This document shows, one piece after another, positions 12,116 to 23,160 of a stretch of 64,000 bases of DNA. The notes below the pieces were generated by a model that did not search any database, was not told where the DNA came from, and saw only the letters and a list, made by a program, of their open reading frames with translations. Made by a program: the position numbers and the translations under genes. Source of the stretch: Gonatopus flavifemur (taxonomy: Eukaryota > Arthropoda > Insecta > Hymenoptera > Dryinidae); NCBI GenBank assembly GCA_018340375.1, contig JAFFJZ010000003.1, positions 51,925,006 through 51,989,005 on the forward strand, read 5' to 3'. The first letter of the stretch is position 1; the number at the start of each line of letters is the position of its first letter.

Positions 12116-12400
12116 GGCAACACGTTCTCGACCCTCTTTGAAGTCTTTGTACCACTCATAAACATTTTTCTGCGACATGGTAGGATCACCAAAGGCCTTC
12201 CGCAACATCCTCAAAGTTCCCGCAGCCGAAATTTCATTCCGCAAACAAAATTTGATTGCACTTCTCTGCTCAATTAAATCAGACATTGTAAAAATCGAAA
12301 AATGCACTCTTGGTCGTTTGGTAAACACAAGCGTAAATGTATTACTGATAATGACATTGACATGAAATTTGGCACAGATGTCATTAACAGTCCTGCCAAC
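12110..12400 (-). pseudogene. Mariner transposase fragment (N-terminal DNA-binding part)
   Basis: The minus strand encodes a mariner-like N-terminus starting with MSDLIEQRSAIKFCLRNE and including YEWYKDFKEGRE, the helix-turn-helix region that binds the terminal repeats. The frame is open for about 86 codons from 12328, then runs into the unrelated repeat at about 12115. The catalytic domain is absent, so this is a truncated relic. It is similar in type to the mariner at 38981-41894. Confidence 0.7.
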
Positions 12401-12635
12401 TCCAGAAAAAAAGAACTAGCCTGAAATGTCAAGCCCGCGAAGTTTGAATTAAAAATTCACCTTACTTTTTGCCCACAGTAGTACTCCAACACCAGGATCA
12501 TCGGATTTGCGGCATTCGTTATTTTAAACTGATCAGAAAAATTCTGATTCCCCAAAATTCCCCGACATTGTATTTCATATCAAAATTATAGAATGAGTCT
12601 TTTATTTCATTTTATTGTCAACTACAATAAAACAT

Positions 12636-12905
12636 AAAAATGACCATTGGCATTAGATGGGCGCAACACTGGCGTAGAATTGCGACAACGTAGACGCACC
12701 ATTGGCAAACAAATTGTTTATACTTTGCCATTGGTGGCATATGATATTACAAACCTTTCCTCAATGTTGGGCCTTGATTGTAGAAACTATTGGGCTGTGG
12801 CTTAAATGATGTTATTATTTCAGAGTTGTGCCATGTCTGGTAACCTAGGCTCGGCCCATTTTGGTGAGCCTTGCGGCAGCTCAACGCCCATGGTCAATTT
12901 TTACC
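12636..12905. mobile_element. Probable MITE, degenerate inverted ends
   Basis: AAAAATGACCATTGGCATT and TGGGCGCAAC on the left face CAACGCCCATGGTCAATTTTT on the right. The mirror is imperfect and no target duplication is clear. Confidence 0.35.
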
Positions 12906-13360
12906 TGGGATACTTTTGATTGCAGGTGAATTCTTTTCAGTTCTGAAATTTTTCAATCACAATCAGTTGTTGGAGTGTTTCATTTTCGAAATTCGAGGGA
13001 AATTATTATAACATCGTCCCTAGTTTGAAAAGTCTATTTAATTGCATTCACTCATGAGATCTGATTTCAACTTTGGAATCGTGAATGATCATCACCCTTG
13101 TTCAAACTCGTTGAAACCTATTTGAATTGGATGGATTAATGAGATTTGAATAATCATTTACCGTTGCGAAGTTTGTATTGAATTCAGTTAATCAATCGGT
13201 TTCAACAGACTTTTTTCAGCAGGAGTGATTTCATAAGGACTTGATTCTCTTGGAGAGTATTTGAAATAACACAATTTTGGGGCGGATGAGAGTTTATCCT
13301 TTTCTGCATAGCATATTTAATTTCAGGAACATCATTGGAACATTATATACTGAGATCATG
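12906..13360. other. Non-coding, nothing recognised
   Basis: No open frame, array or inverted-repeat structure was seen. Confidence 0.5.
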
Positions 13361-13493
13361 AGGCTGGCTTCTTATGGACCCGAAATTTTAAGGAACGGAA
13401 GAGAATCCGGAGACCCAATTGGGTCGTGGATAGTAACTTACTAAAATTCCCTAAAAATCCTCTGAAAATTTCGGTCCATGAGAGAGAAGCCTT
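13361..13493. mobile_element. Short MITE with AGGCTGGCTTCT ends
   Basis: AGGCTGGCTTCTTATGGACC and CGAAATTTT on the left are inverted as AAAATTTCGG and TCCATGAGAGAGAAGCCT on the right. A partial extra copy of the end (AGGCTGGCCTCCCATGGACC) starts at 13494. Confidence 0.5.
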
Positions 13494-13524
13494 AGGCTGG
13501 CCTCCCATGGACCGGAATACGTCC

Positions 13525-14254
13525 TGCTAGAATGAAAATTGAACCAATGCACAGTCTTTCATGGATTTCTCAATTGGCTGCAATTTGTTATATGCACATT
13601 TTATCACAATGGTGTTATATTTCAGATATTTTTAAGAAAGAGAGCCAGAAAGTTGGAAAAATTTATTCATCTCTGTGATTATTATATTTGCAAGTGAGAT
13701 AAAATTCATTTTGGATTCAAAAATCCTTCCACCGTAGATTACTGAATGATTTCCTAGAAATAAAAATATTTTTAGTGATAATTTACCCTGACTGACAATG
13801 ACACTTATGTGAGTCGAAAAAGTCGAAATAATAAAACCATCATCCTGAATTTCTCATTTATAACTTTAACTTCGTAATTAGCGATCTCAAAAATCCAGAT
13901 ACATAAACTTGGAATGAGAATGCATTTTTTCCGTACCTATTTTGGAACGAAAGTCAGTTACAAAGACAGTTCGTATCTGTAAAGGGGTTCACGATAAGTA
14001 TCCGTGTGTTAAATATCCGTTTAGTTAGCCTGAACTATCTATTGTGCAGTTCTATTAACTATCTTTTATGGTTCCCGGAGTCATACTACTTCATCAACAC
14101 TGGTTTGAGTATCACACCAATACCGTATAGTGGCAATCACTAACTGGACAGTTTGGGGTTGGGAACCATAAAATATCGTTACAATCAAAAGAAGACAGTT
14201 GTGAGAACCAACCTTTCTTTCCAGTGTAGGACCGGCAATGACTGTTAGAGATTT
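13525..14254. other. Non-coding, nothing recognised
   Basis: No supported gene. The minus-strand frame at 14081-14296 has no recognisable domain. Confidence 0.45.
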
Positions 14255-14432
14255 CGGAGATTTTCCATACATAAGTACCCATGTGGAAATGTACACACGG
14301 GCCGCTACTGGCGCGGTACTGTTGCCAGAGTTGCCAGTACTGGCAAATCCAACCTTGCCCTTATGGGGCCAGTGGTTTGGACGGTACTGGCAAGGAGTCG
14401 GAATGATAACATCATTTTACATAAGGGGCAGT

Positions 14433-14726
14433 CCCTGGTGAAAGGGAAGCGTGTCATGAAGAGTAACGGAAGCGTAAGCATGTTTCAGATTACTTTCCCA
14501 ATACTTCTCATATGCTTCCTATCCACTCTTGGATTACGCTTCCGTGCGTAAAGCCCGGTTTCTATGAAATTGGGGTTTCTTCGGATACGCTTCACACACT
14601 TCAAATATACGTTCGAACCACTCGTAATGTTCCACTTGACGCTCGGTATACGCTTAAATCCACGTTCCAAATACTTTCCAACTACGTTCCTGACACTTTC
14701 TATTACACGCTTCCCTTTCACCAGGG
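14433..14726. mobile_element. CCCTGGTGAAA-ended MITE, GT duplication
   Basis: The ends CCCTGGTGAAAGGGAAGCGT and ACGCTTCCCTTTCACCAGGG are perfect inverted repeats of at least 20 bp. GT flanks both sides (14431-14432 and 14727-14728). Several AAGCGTA/TACGCTT motifs lie in the 294-bp interior. The frames across it are by-products of the palindrome. Confidence 0.85.
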
Positions 14727-15034
14727 GTAAAACATTGACCACCACGTCGGTAGCAATATTTGGTGTGTGCCTACTATGGTGGAACTCTGGCATTGCAACA
14801 GAATCAGTTGTTCTACCACACCTGGATGAGAAGTGGTAGAGGGGCAAAATAATACATCCTACGTAGGAATTCAGATCCGACCCGATACTGGCACAGTGCT
14901 GGTAATTAGAGATCCCCGGAGTTATATTTCAAGTAAAAAAAAAAATACATTGAATTTGAACTATCAAAACTGTGTGAATCTATTTTCTCATCACCGTTAT
15001 CTGAGAAAGACGCTTTGGAAGTGGTTTCATGAAA

Positions 15035-15120
15035 GTTCACTGGGCAAGGATTGAACCCGGGACCTGCGAGTGAGAAACAGAGTCTCTATCACATCAGCTC
15101 ACCTCCGAGTTGGCAACGGA
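15035..15120 (-). other. tRNA-related segment (degenerate)
   Basis: On the minus strand, GAGCTGATGTGATAGAGAC resembles an A-box/D-arm and CCCGGGTTCAATCC matches an RNA polymerase III B box, spaced as in a tRNA. The T-stem does not pair well and no short T run follows directly, so this is a tRNA-derived relic or SINE head rather than a working tRNA. Confidence 0.4.
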
Positions 15121-15465
15121 CCACTCAAATTCCCATTTATTGCACCAATTCCCTTGAAGTCACGCAATCCCAACTCTGGCTCAGTACTGGCGCCGCTTTG
15201 GTTTACCATAACAGCCGGATTTCCATAGACATAATTTTAACGTAGTTCGACTACCGATTTTGTAGTTAGCCATTGCCCTACCGATCCTGGCACTCGATCG
15301 CCTATTTGATATATTGAATGGTTATCCCAACTCTGGCTCAGTACTGGTGAAGCTCCGGCTGGCTCAGTACTGGTGAAGCTGAAGCGGCCATCTTCGAACT
15401 AACTCATACAACCAATAAGGAGTGAACAAACTTACATGATACTCTTGAGTACTACTCGAGTCGAA

Positions 15466-15482
15466 ACATGCCGCCCCCCTTG
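15466..15482 (-). other. Polypurine tract and inferred 3' LTR start of the minus-strand BEL element
   Basis: Reading the minus strand, the purine run AAGGGGGGCGG (15482-15472) is followed at 15468 by TGTTTCGACTCG. A purine run next to TGTT is the usual junction between body and 3' LTR in LTR retrotransposons. The LTR would continue toward lower coordinates; without a second LTR its other edge cannot be fixed. Confidence 0.5.
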
Positions 15483-15906
15483 AAAGAGTTCACTTTCAAA
15501 TATAGTAATGAAAATTAGAATGATCGAATTATCACATCCATCAGTTGAACCTCAATGATTATGAACAAATAATAATCATATTCAGTTCAAATTAGACACC
15601 TTTAAGTCACTCATGTGTAATAAGTAGGATTATTTTATCATTAAGTGAAGGTAACCCTAATTCAAAAAAGGCAATTACGTTCAGAGGTCAGACAATCCTT
15701 GATGATCCGAGTATACTAAACTAAAATATAAAGAAAAATGGAATTTGAATTGAAATGATCACCAACTCACAGTTTTCACCAACTACTGATGATATACATA
15801 CAAGTCATGGAATGGTTCATACATCATAAATAGCTCAAATTCAAAGCGATGATTACGACCGTGAATTGATTTACGCATTACAATATCTAAAACTTACAAA
15901 GATATA

Positions 15907-17934
15907 CAGGGTGGGGCATTTAAAGTGTCGCGGGCGTTTTTTCCAAAAATAAAATGAGATACGAGAAAATTTTTCGGACAAAAATTGTAGGGTATCGAGG
16001 GGGACATCCGATGGTGGCCTTGGCTTTGACCTCAAATCTCATCTTCAAGGGCATTCTGAGGTCAACTCTTGTTTTTTAAATAGCATCTCATATTTTTTAC
16101 TGCAGATTTGGATTCTAGGTCAAAAACCAAGAAACTTTTGTCTGATCCATTTTCCTGAAATCCGCAAAGATGGCGCTCTAATCGATATTGTTCCATACTG
16201 AATCTGACATTAGAATAACTCGAAAACGAAGGGTCTTGGAGGAGAATGTTTCGGATAAAAGTTGTCTGATTCCAAGGGGGACCCCTTGAACTGAAACGGA
16301 GGTGATGGGGTATAACAGACAAAACACAACACATTTCAATCGTCTACATCACTTGGATAATTCTAATGCAGTAGATGCTCAAAATGATGGCCTTCGACTT
16401 CAATACACATTTCAAAACGTTTTATAAAAGATTGCTGAACTCGTGCTAAAATATCTTCATTGATGCTCGCGCATGCATTGATGATTCGTTGACGCATATT
16501 CTCAGGTGTAGTCGGTGCTTGTTGATAAACTGTATCTTTTATGTATCCCCATAAAAAAAAATCTGGAGAAGTAAGATCCGGAGAACGGGCAGGCCAATGA
16601 ACTGGTCCACGATGTCCTATCCATCGTCCAGGATAATCTCTGTCCAATATTTCTCGAGCTGTGACTGCATAATGGGATGGACAACCATCGTGTTGATACC
16701 ACATATTCAATCGTTCCTGAATAGGTATGTCTTCAAGTAATGTTGGGAGTACTTGATCTAAGAAATGTCTGTACTTCCCTCCATTTAGCGTATCTGCAAT
16801 GAAGTACGGTCCAATTACTCGAGATCGAAAAATACCACACCAAACATTCACAGCCCATTGTCTTTGATGCTCTACTTGACGTAACCACCTTGGATTTTCT
16901 GTCGCCCAGTAATGCATATTATGTCGATTTACTTGACCATGATTGGTGAACGTCGACTCATCAGAAAATAATATGTTGATGAAGTTGTTATTGTGCATTT
17001 GCGCTAGACCCCATCGACAAAACTGTACACGATTTTCGAAATCATCACCGTGAAGGTCTTGATGCAAACAAATGTGATACGGATGGAATTTGTGACGTTT
17101 CAGTATTCGAAGAACACTTCTTTGAGAAATTCCCGAATGGAGTTCAATTTCACGAGAGCTCACGTGTGGATTATTGGCTACTGCAGCTAGTACATTAACT
17201 TCCGCATTTTCTCCGCTAACAGTTCTCATTCGATATCGTTTTTCCCTTGTAACACTTCCCGTTTCTGAGAATAATTTTGTAATGCGTTGAAAATACCTAA
17301 TGGATGGCGTTGTTCTTTCAGGAAATCGTTCTGCATACAAGTCATATGCTTGTCTGGGGTTCTTATGCACTTCACCGTAAATGTAGATCATATCGATCTT
17401 TTCAGAAACCGTGTATCGGATATCCATGATTTTCAATTTGTCATAAACCAAGTAATAATCAAATGTAACTGACAAACTGACTTTCAAAATCGTGAATTTT
17501 CACTGAACCCCGTCGTTTGTTTACATCGCGTGAGCTCTGAATGGTGGTAATGTAGACGATTGAAATGTGTTGTGTATTGACAACTTTTGTACGAAACATT
17601 CTTTTGCAAGACCCTTTGTTTTCGAGTTATTCGAATGTCAGATTCAAAATGGAACAATATCGATTAGAGCGCCATTTTTGCGGATTTCAGGCAAATGGTT
17701 CAGACAAAAGTTTCTTGGTTTTTGACCTAGAATCCAAATCTGCAGTAAAAAATATGAGATGCTATTTAAAAAACAAGAGTTGATCTCAGAATGCCCTTGA
17801 AGATGAGATTTGAGGTCAAAGCCAAGGTCATCATCGGATGTCCCCCTCGGTACCCCACAACTTTTGTCCGAAAAATTTTCTCGTATCTCACTTTATTTTT
17901 GGAAAAAACGCCCGCGACACTTTAAATGCCCCAC
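15907..17934 (-). mobile_element. DD41D mariner-like element with about 400-bp terminal repeats
   Basis: The outer sequence GTGGGGCATTTAAAGTGTCG (from 15911) is inverted at the right edge (17934). The mirror continues inward for about 390-440 bp on each side (to about 16350 and from about 17549). The left edge has TA followed by CAGG, as expected for a TA-inserting element; at the right the last few bases appear lost. The transposase lies between the repeats on the minus strand. It is inserted in the 3' non-coding part of the BEL element, so it is the younger of the two. Confidence 0.85.
16363..17487 (-). CDS. DD41D mariner-family transposase, open frame
   Basis: The enzyme would cut and paste its own element via a DDE/D nuclease fold after binding the terminal repeats. 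The frame is 374 codons; the more likely start is Met21 (MDIRYTVSEK), giving about 354 residues, typical of the Tc1/mariner group. The N-terminal 150 residues contain helix-turn-helix-like text (SSREIELHSGISQRSVLRIL). Catalytic residues are visible as D176 (LFSDEST), D267 (WYQHDGC) and D309 (SPDFFLW). The last two are 41 residues apart, which places it among DD41D elements rather than classical DD34D mariners. No stop or frameshift interrupts it, unlike every other transposase here. Activity is not shown, because the right terminus looks clipped. Confidence 0.9.
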   Translation of the reverse strand: MKVSLSVTFDYYLVYDKLKIMDIRYTVSEKIDMIYIYGEVHKNPRQAYDLYAERFPERTTPSIRYFQRITKLFSETGSVTREKRYRMRTVSGENAEVNVLAAVANNPHVSSREIELHSGISQRSVLRILKRHKFHPYHICLHQDLHGDDFENRVQFCRWGLAQMHNNNFINILFSDESTFTNHGQVNRHNMHYWATENPRWLRQVEHQRQWAVNVWCGIFRSRVIGPYFIADTLNGGKYRHFLDQVLPTLLEDIPIQERLNMWYQHDGCPSHYAVTAREILDRDYPGRWIGHRGPVHWPARSPDLTSPDFFLWGYIKDTVYQQAPTTPENMRQRIINACASINEDILARVQQSFIKRFEMCIEVEGHHFEHLLH

Positions 17935-18214
17935 AAGATCTTGAATAACAAGATCTTGAAAATTATAAGCATATTTTGCTGGTTAAAGATTCGCATCTAT
18001 AACCATTAGCAAATGATCCCAACGTAACGTGTAGTTCAATCATCCAAAATTATCCGCAAGTGTGTCATTGTCATCCAATTAAACAATCAATTATATAAAA
18101 ATCGAATCAAACATGGATTAAATTATTCTTAGTCTAAATCATTTATAAGAGGAATTCAAAATTGAGACGATCGTCTAATGCTCAAATTAATATCTTAATT
18201 TACTATGAGACCAA

Positions 18215-19855
18215 TTAACATCCTTGACTATGAACCGGTAAGATACAGACTTTCGACACCGCACACTTGAAAATGCCTTGCATAGTTTTGACGCTTACAA
18301 CGCGAACAACTTCATCATTTCCAGGATGCAGTTGTACGACTCTACCCAGCTTCCAATATAGCGGCGGTGTACTGTCCTTCAGTAAGACTAAATCCCCTTC
18401 CTTGATGCGACTATCAATATCCTTTCTCCATTTATTGCGCTCTTGGAGATTCGAAATATATTCGTGTTTCCAACAGCACCAAAAATGCTGCAATAACTGT
18501 TGCAATCTTTGATAGTGGTCGGGTCGGTTATTAGGGGCGTCTTGAACATCCTCTTGCGGTATTGACATTAAAGCCTCACCAATAAGGGAATGACCAGGTG
18601 TGAGGACTTGGAGGTCATTGGGATCGTTTGAAATAGGAATCAAAGGACGCGAATTCAGAACTGCTTCGACTTGCACTATAACTGTATATAACTCTTCAAA
18701 AGTCAAATATGCGTTAGTGAGAACTCGCTTCAAGTGTCGTTTGGCGGATTTTACCGCGAATTCCCACAAGCCTCCAAAATTTGGAGCTCTTGGGGGAATA
18801 AAATGCCATGATATATGCGATTGTTGAAGGAAATTCAAAAACTTTTCACAGTGCTGCAATTCTCTTAATAACATTCCAATTCGATCAAGTTCATTATTGG
18901 CCCCAACAAAATTCGTACCATGATCCGAGAATATATCACGACATAAACCCCGCCGCGATACGAATCGTTTGAGAATGTTCAAAAATGTGTCCTTACTCAA
19001 ATCCCCAGACAGTTCTAAATGAACTGCTTTGGTTGCGAAACATATAAAAATGCAAAGATAGCACTTTAAGATTTTTCTATTTCTCAATTTTCCGTCTTTG
19101 ATGTTGTACGGACCTGCAAAATCCACTCCCACCACCAAGAATGGTCTACTGACAGTGATTCTAGGGGCTGGTAATTCACCCATTTTATACGTAATACTCC
19201 TAGGGTCGGCTTTAAAACAGATCAAACAATCGCGAACAACTCTCCCAACAGCATCACGAACATTAATTGGCCAAAAACGAACGCGAATAGCAGCTAAGGT
19301 AGCCATAACACCAGAGTGTAAATACCTGATGTGTTCATGCATGATCACTAACCTTGTGAATCCGTGATTGTTTGGTATCAAGATGGGATGTCTAGAATCA
19401 TATTCCAAATTGGAGTTTTTCAATCTACCCCCGACTCTAAGTATTTCATCAGGATCAAGGAATGGGCTCAAAGGCAACAATTTACTATTTGATGGCAATC
19501 CACCATGAGATTTTATGTAATTAATATCCGAGGCAAACTCGCGATTCTGCATAATCTTTGTCAATCTTAATAAAGCTTGTTCGAGCTCCGTGATGCTCAA
19601 CGGCCCGGACCATCTAGAAAATTTATTTCTTGCATTATGACCAAACCTCAAACAATAAGCCACGACCCTCTGCAGTTTTAACAATGATGAGTACCTTTGG
19701 AAAATTTCTTGTTCGATCCCGTGTGAAGTGAATGTCATAGCCTTTGATTTAACCTCGATTGGTTCTGGCAAAGAAATATCCGATGTGTTCGGCCAATGAA
19801 CCTCCTCCAATTTCAACCAACGTGGGCCTCCCCACCATTCTTCCGACTCAGCCAA
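18215..19855 (-). pseudogene. BEL/Pao integrase and C-terminal region
   Basis: The integrase inserts the retrotransposon cDNA into the genome. The 546-codon stretch begins in the linker after RNase H (EEWWGGPRWL). It contains HEHIRYLHSG and CLICFK (the HHCC zinc site) and the catalytic core with VGVDFAGP, FSDHGTNFVGA and NFGGLWEFAVKSAK, supplying the two D and one E. It ends with the BEL-type tail (RIKEGDLVLLKD … YWKLGRVVQLHPG). The integrase part itself is open. It is joined in the same frame to the RNase H remnant through one stop at 19865-19867, so it is part of a larger dead polyprotein. Confidence 0.88.
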
Positions 19856-19864
19856 GCGCCTTGG

Positions 19865-20617
19865 CTAAGTTTCTCTGGAAAGGATATCAGCAGGATTCTC
19901 CTTTGTATTCACGTATGACCATTTATAATTTTCGCTTAGCTGTTGAATCTCAGATATCCTATTAGCGACAAATGTTTGAAGCCCACTAGGTTCAGTTCTA
20001 ATCCACGAAAGAGCGACGGTAGAATCGCACCAAAATGAGATGTGACAATCAGTATAATTCAAAGCAGAAACGACCGCAGGAGCAAGCCTGGCAGCAAGAA
20101 GTGCACCACATAATTCGAGTCGTGGCAATGTTACGGTTTTTAGTGGCGGCACACGTGACCTTGCACAAAGAAGTCGGACGGAAATCGTGCCACATTCATC
20201 AATAGATCTCAAATAGACGCAGGCACCATATGCGATCTCTGAAGCGTCACAAAATCAGGATGATTGCATATTACATGCCTTGGAATGCTGATGAGTCTGA
20301 TATCCTGAATACACTCATAAAAGCGCGACTAGGAAGTATGAAGATCACCTGGAATTGGCTTATCCAATGCCAATCTGCCAAATCTTTTGTAAGATGATTT
20401 TTGCCCTAACCACCACAGGACCTATCAAACCTAGAAGGTCAAAGATGTGAGCTATTGCTGAAAGTATTAATCGTTTAGTCACCTTGGTTGGTTGCCCAAA
20501 CACACTTACGTTATAATGCAACATATCAAGCGAAGCGTTCCACATCAAACCCAGCGTCTTGATACCCTGATCGTCGGACATGGATTCTTCAACTTCTAAA
20601 CCCTCCATATGGGTCAT
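19865..20617 (-). pseudogene. BEL/Pao RNase H and reverse transcriptase tail
   Basis: The segment from 20617 to 20360 matches the BEL region after the reverse transcriptase (GIKTLGLMWN … RLILSAIAHIFDLLGLIGPVVV). The RNase H start (FCDASEIAYGACVYL) lies just before 20212, preceded by a stop where a glycine is usual. The frame then runs open through RSRVPPLKTVTLPRLELCGAL, FWCDSTVALSWI and ENPADILSR to the stop at 19865. The catalytic palm of the reverse transcriptase is absent, so this copy cannot replicate. Confidence 0.8.
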
Positions 20618-21182
20618 TCCACGTGGTTTTTACACTCAAATTTTAGAATTCAATGGGATAATTTTTTTTCGATTCTTGGTCAAAAAATATTCGATACGTA
20701 TTTTTTCTTTTTGTTTTTCAAAGCTTTTTTTCGAAAATATGATTTTTTGAAAATCTAACGCACTTGAAATCTCCTAATTTTCGAGCACTCATTACTCGAA
20801 ATCTGTTTGTTGTATCAAAAATTTTCACAGACATGAAAGTTAGGATTTTTTCTCTAGTTTTCAATTCTTTGAGTTTCATAATCAGTATAATCAATGTTCA
20901 TTAAGAGTTTTCCAATTAAAGAACAAAAAGTGAAATTTCTCAATATAAGGTAGTTTTGATTTTGTTCATATTTTTACACATTGATCGGTGAACAATAACG
21001 AAAATTTAGCAATTTTTTTTATGATAGCAAGTATTATAGTTCCCGAGTTATGAATTTTTTTGTGGCCGCGTTCGAGTCAGATACCGCGCGCGCGGAGCGA
21101 TACCGTGCACCGTGTGTCGTGTGTCGTGTCGCGAAGCATCACGTCTTCCATCCTTGAAACAAGGCTAGCTAAAAGTTAATTG
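20618..21182. other. Non-coding, T-rich then CG-rich patch
   Basis: 20640-21060 is T-rich with no frame. 21080-21145 has a GCGCGCGC run and GTGTCGTGTGTCGTGTCG, a small CG-rich patch. No gene is supported. Confidence 0.5.
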
Positions 21183-21184
21183 TA

Positions 21185-21465
21185 CACTGAGAGAAATGAA
21201 ATGTAAAAATCACCATGATTTCGTATATTTTTCACCCGTAAAATGATGAAAAATGAAGCCAGCCTTACACAGGTGAAAAATACTTTCTTTTACGGTAAAC
21301 CTAACCTATTGATCTATTTTTCACCTCATCCTTTGGTTTTATTGAACAATCGAATGGTATTTGTTACCTCCGTTACTATGACAACCTCGAAAATAATGTA
21401 TATTCTATCGTAAAGTGCATTACCTCATCAAGAGGTAATTTCCACAATGTTGATTTTTCTCAGTG
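21185..21465. mobile_element. CACTGAG-ended MITE, TA duplication
   Basis: It starts CACTGAGAGAAATGAAATG and ends ATTTTTCTCAGTG, with TA on both sides (21183-21184 and 21466-21467). CACTG termini with 2- or 3-bp duplications are characteristic of CACTA/EnSpm elements. The left 100 bp is nearly the same as the inverted right end of the element at 50960-51240, so the two share a transposase family. Confidence 0.75.
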
Positions 21466-21572
21466 TAAGTTCTTATATATAATACGTTGGATGAATATCT
21501 AATTGTTTTCCTATAGTGGTGTGAACGAGCAATCACAATGAGTGTCACCTTTGCAGTACGAACCAAGAACTT

Positions 21573-21640
21573 ACCCTGAGAAAAATCAACATTGTGGAAA
21601 TTACCTTTCCATGAAGGGCGTTACGTCACCCCGTCACCAT
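21573..21640. mobile_element. Truncated second copy of the CACTGAG MITE end
   Basis: CCCTGAGAAAAATCAACATT and the following bases match the inverted right end of the MITE at 21185-21465 for about 50 bp, then stop matching. It is a solo end in opposite orientation. Confidence 0.55.
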
Positions 21641-21864
21641 CGATTCAGTTTCTCTTAAGCAACGCGCAAGGATCTGTCGGGTTTTTGATGCTGTTTGTAA
21701 GGTTTTCACAAACTGACGAGTTGATTTCTGGATTTGAATGAGAACAAGTATGATTCAAAAAATCAGCTGGGAGAACATAATTTCAACGCTATCATCATCA
21801 AACAACCAACATGCACGAGTATCCCAGGCGTTTTTCGTGAGCTTCGAAAACTCCTATCGATGTA

Positions 21865-23158
21865 CGAGGGTGGATTGATAAGTTTCCGGCCTGACCAAGA
21901 GATGGCGCCACTAGGCCTACCTTGAGGTGGCGTTCTATAGTACCATCCTTAGATAGCTTGTAGCTATAGTTTCAGTCCGATCGCCATGTTAGTTTAGTTT
22001 TGAGAGCACGCTGACCAAGACGCCTCTGTGTTTTTCGTAAAAATGGAAAAGCTGGAAAATCGTGCTGTCATCAAATACTTTTATTTGAAGGGGTTAACGC
22101 CGAAGGAAATTAAAGAAGAGATGGACTCAACACTGGGGACATCCTCCCCATCATATTCAACCGTTAAGCAGTGGGGTTTCCGAGTTTGAAAAGGGTCGTG
22201 TGAGCACCTCTGATGAGCCTCGCTCAGGACGCCCCATTGAGGTCACAACTCCAGATATGATCGAAAAAATCCATCAAATAGTGCTGAAAGATCGCAGATT
22301 AAAAGTTCGTGAGATAGCTGAGACCTGTAAGATGTCATATGAACGTGTACAAAATATTTTGCACCAACATTTGTATATGGAAAAGCTCTGTGCAAGATGG
22401 GTGCCGCGTTTGCTAACAGTCGACCAAAAATTGATTCGAAAAAACATTTCTACCGCCAATTTGGCGTTGTATAAGCGTAATCCAAGCGAATTTTTGCGTC
22501 GATTCGTAACCGTTGACGAAACTTGGGTCCACCACTACACTCCTGAAACCAAAGAACAGTCTAAACAGTGGATTGGACCAGGGGAACCAACTCCAAAGAA
22601 GGCAAAAACAATTTTTTCGGCGAACAAGGTTATGGCTACTGTTTTTTGGGATGCAAGAGGTATTATATACATTGATTACCTTGAAAAGGGTAAAACTATC
22701 ACTGGTCAATACTACGCAGACTTATTGCAACGTTTGAGCTACGAAGTGAAAATTAAACGACCTCATCTGGCGAAGAAAAAAATCTTGTTTCATCACGATA
22801 ACGCACCAGCGCACACGTCAATTGTTGCGATGGCTAAAATCAACGATCTGAAGTTTGAATTAATGCCGCACCCTCCCTACTCTCCAGACCTAGCCCCGAG
22901 TGACTATTATCTGTTTCCTATCCTCAAAAAATGGCTTGGCGGTAAGAGATTTGCGGACAATGAAGAAGTAATCGAAGCTGTAAATGGGTATTTTGAGGAG
23001 CTTGACGAATCAGTCTATAGAGATGGCATTACTAGACTAGAACACCTCTATGAGAAATGTATCAGCCTTGGAGGAGATTATGTTGAGAAATAAAAAAAAA
23101 AAATTCTTAAAAACGTTGTTTTTCTTGGTCAGGCCGGAAACTTATCAATCCACCCTCG
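21865..23158 (+). mobile_element. Mariner element (DD34D), nearly intact
   Basis: The terminal repeats are perfect inverted copies for about 36 bp (start CGAGGGTGGATTGATAAGTT), flanked by TA on both sides (21863-21864 and 23159-23160). Length is 1294 bp, normal for mariner. Identical ends and a single coding defect indicate a recent insertion. Confidence 0.93.
22043..23093 (+). pseudogene. Mariner transposase with one-base insertion
   Basis: The protein starts at ATG 22043 (MEKLENRAVIKYFYLKGLTP) with the N-terminal helix-turn-helix. It shifts frame in the GGGG run at 22173-22176, one G more than needed for the conserved continuation. From there the frame is open to the stop at 23091-23093, and includes the DNA-binding second half. 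The catalytic residues appear in TVDETWVHHY, FHHDNAPAH and LAPSDYYLFP, with the last two D residues 34 apart. The total would be about 349 residues, a normal mariner size; the sequence is closest in style to the mellifera subfamily. The shift could be a real mutation or an assembly error. Confidence 0.92.
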
Positions 23159-23160
23159 TA

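Larger units (their letters stand above)
14255..15400. repeat. Cluster of CAGTACTGG motifs
   Basis: CAGTACTGG or close variants occur near 14313, 14331, 14378, 14889, 15178, 15338 and 15365, in both orientations. The 16-mer TTGCCAGTACTGGCAA at 14331-14346 is a perfect palindrome, and CCAACTCTGGCTCAGTACTGG-type text is repeated near 15165 and 15325. It looks like the subterminal motif field of a larger element, but its ends could not be placed. The MITE 14433-14726 sits inside it. Confidence 0.45.
15400..20617 (-). mobile_element. BEL/Pao retrotransposon, 5'-truncated and interrupted
   Basis: The minus strand carries, in order, a remnant of the reverse transcriptase C-terminus, RNase H, integrase with zinc-binding motif, and the conserved BEL/Pao C-terminal region. 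About 700 bp of non-coding 3' region follows, with the DD41D mariner (15907-17934) inserted in it, and then a polypurine tract. Gag, protease and most of the reverse transcriptase are missing upstream of 20617. It is a dead copy; see the two coding remnants. Confidence 0.8.

Noticed and set aside
11857..12192. 111-codon minus-strand frame as a gene
   Set aside because: It runs across the junction of a mariner fragment and an unrelated dispersed repeat.
18267..19367. Plus-strand frames of 75-89 codons
   Set aside because: Shadows of the well-supported BEL integrase on the minus strand.
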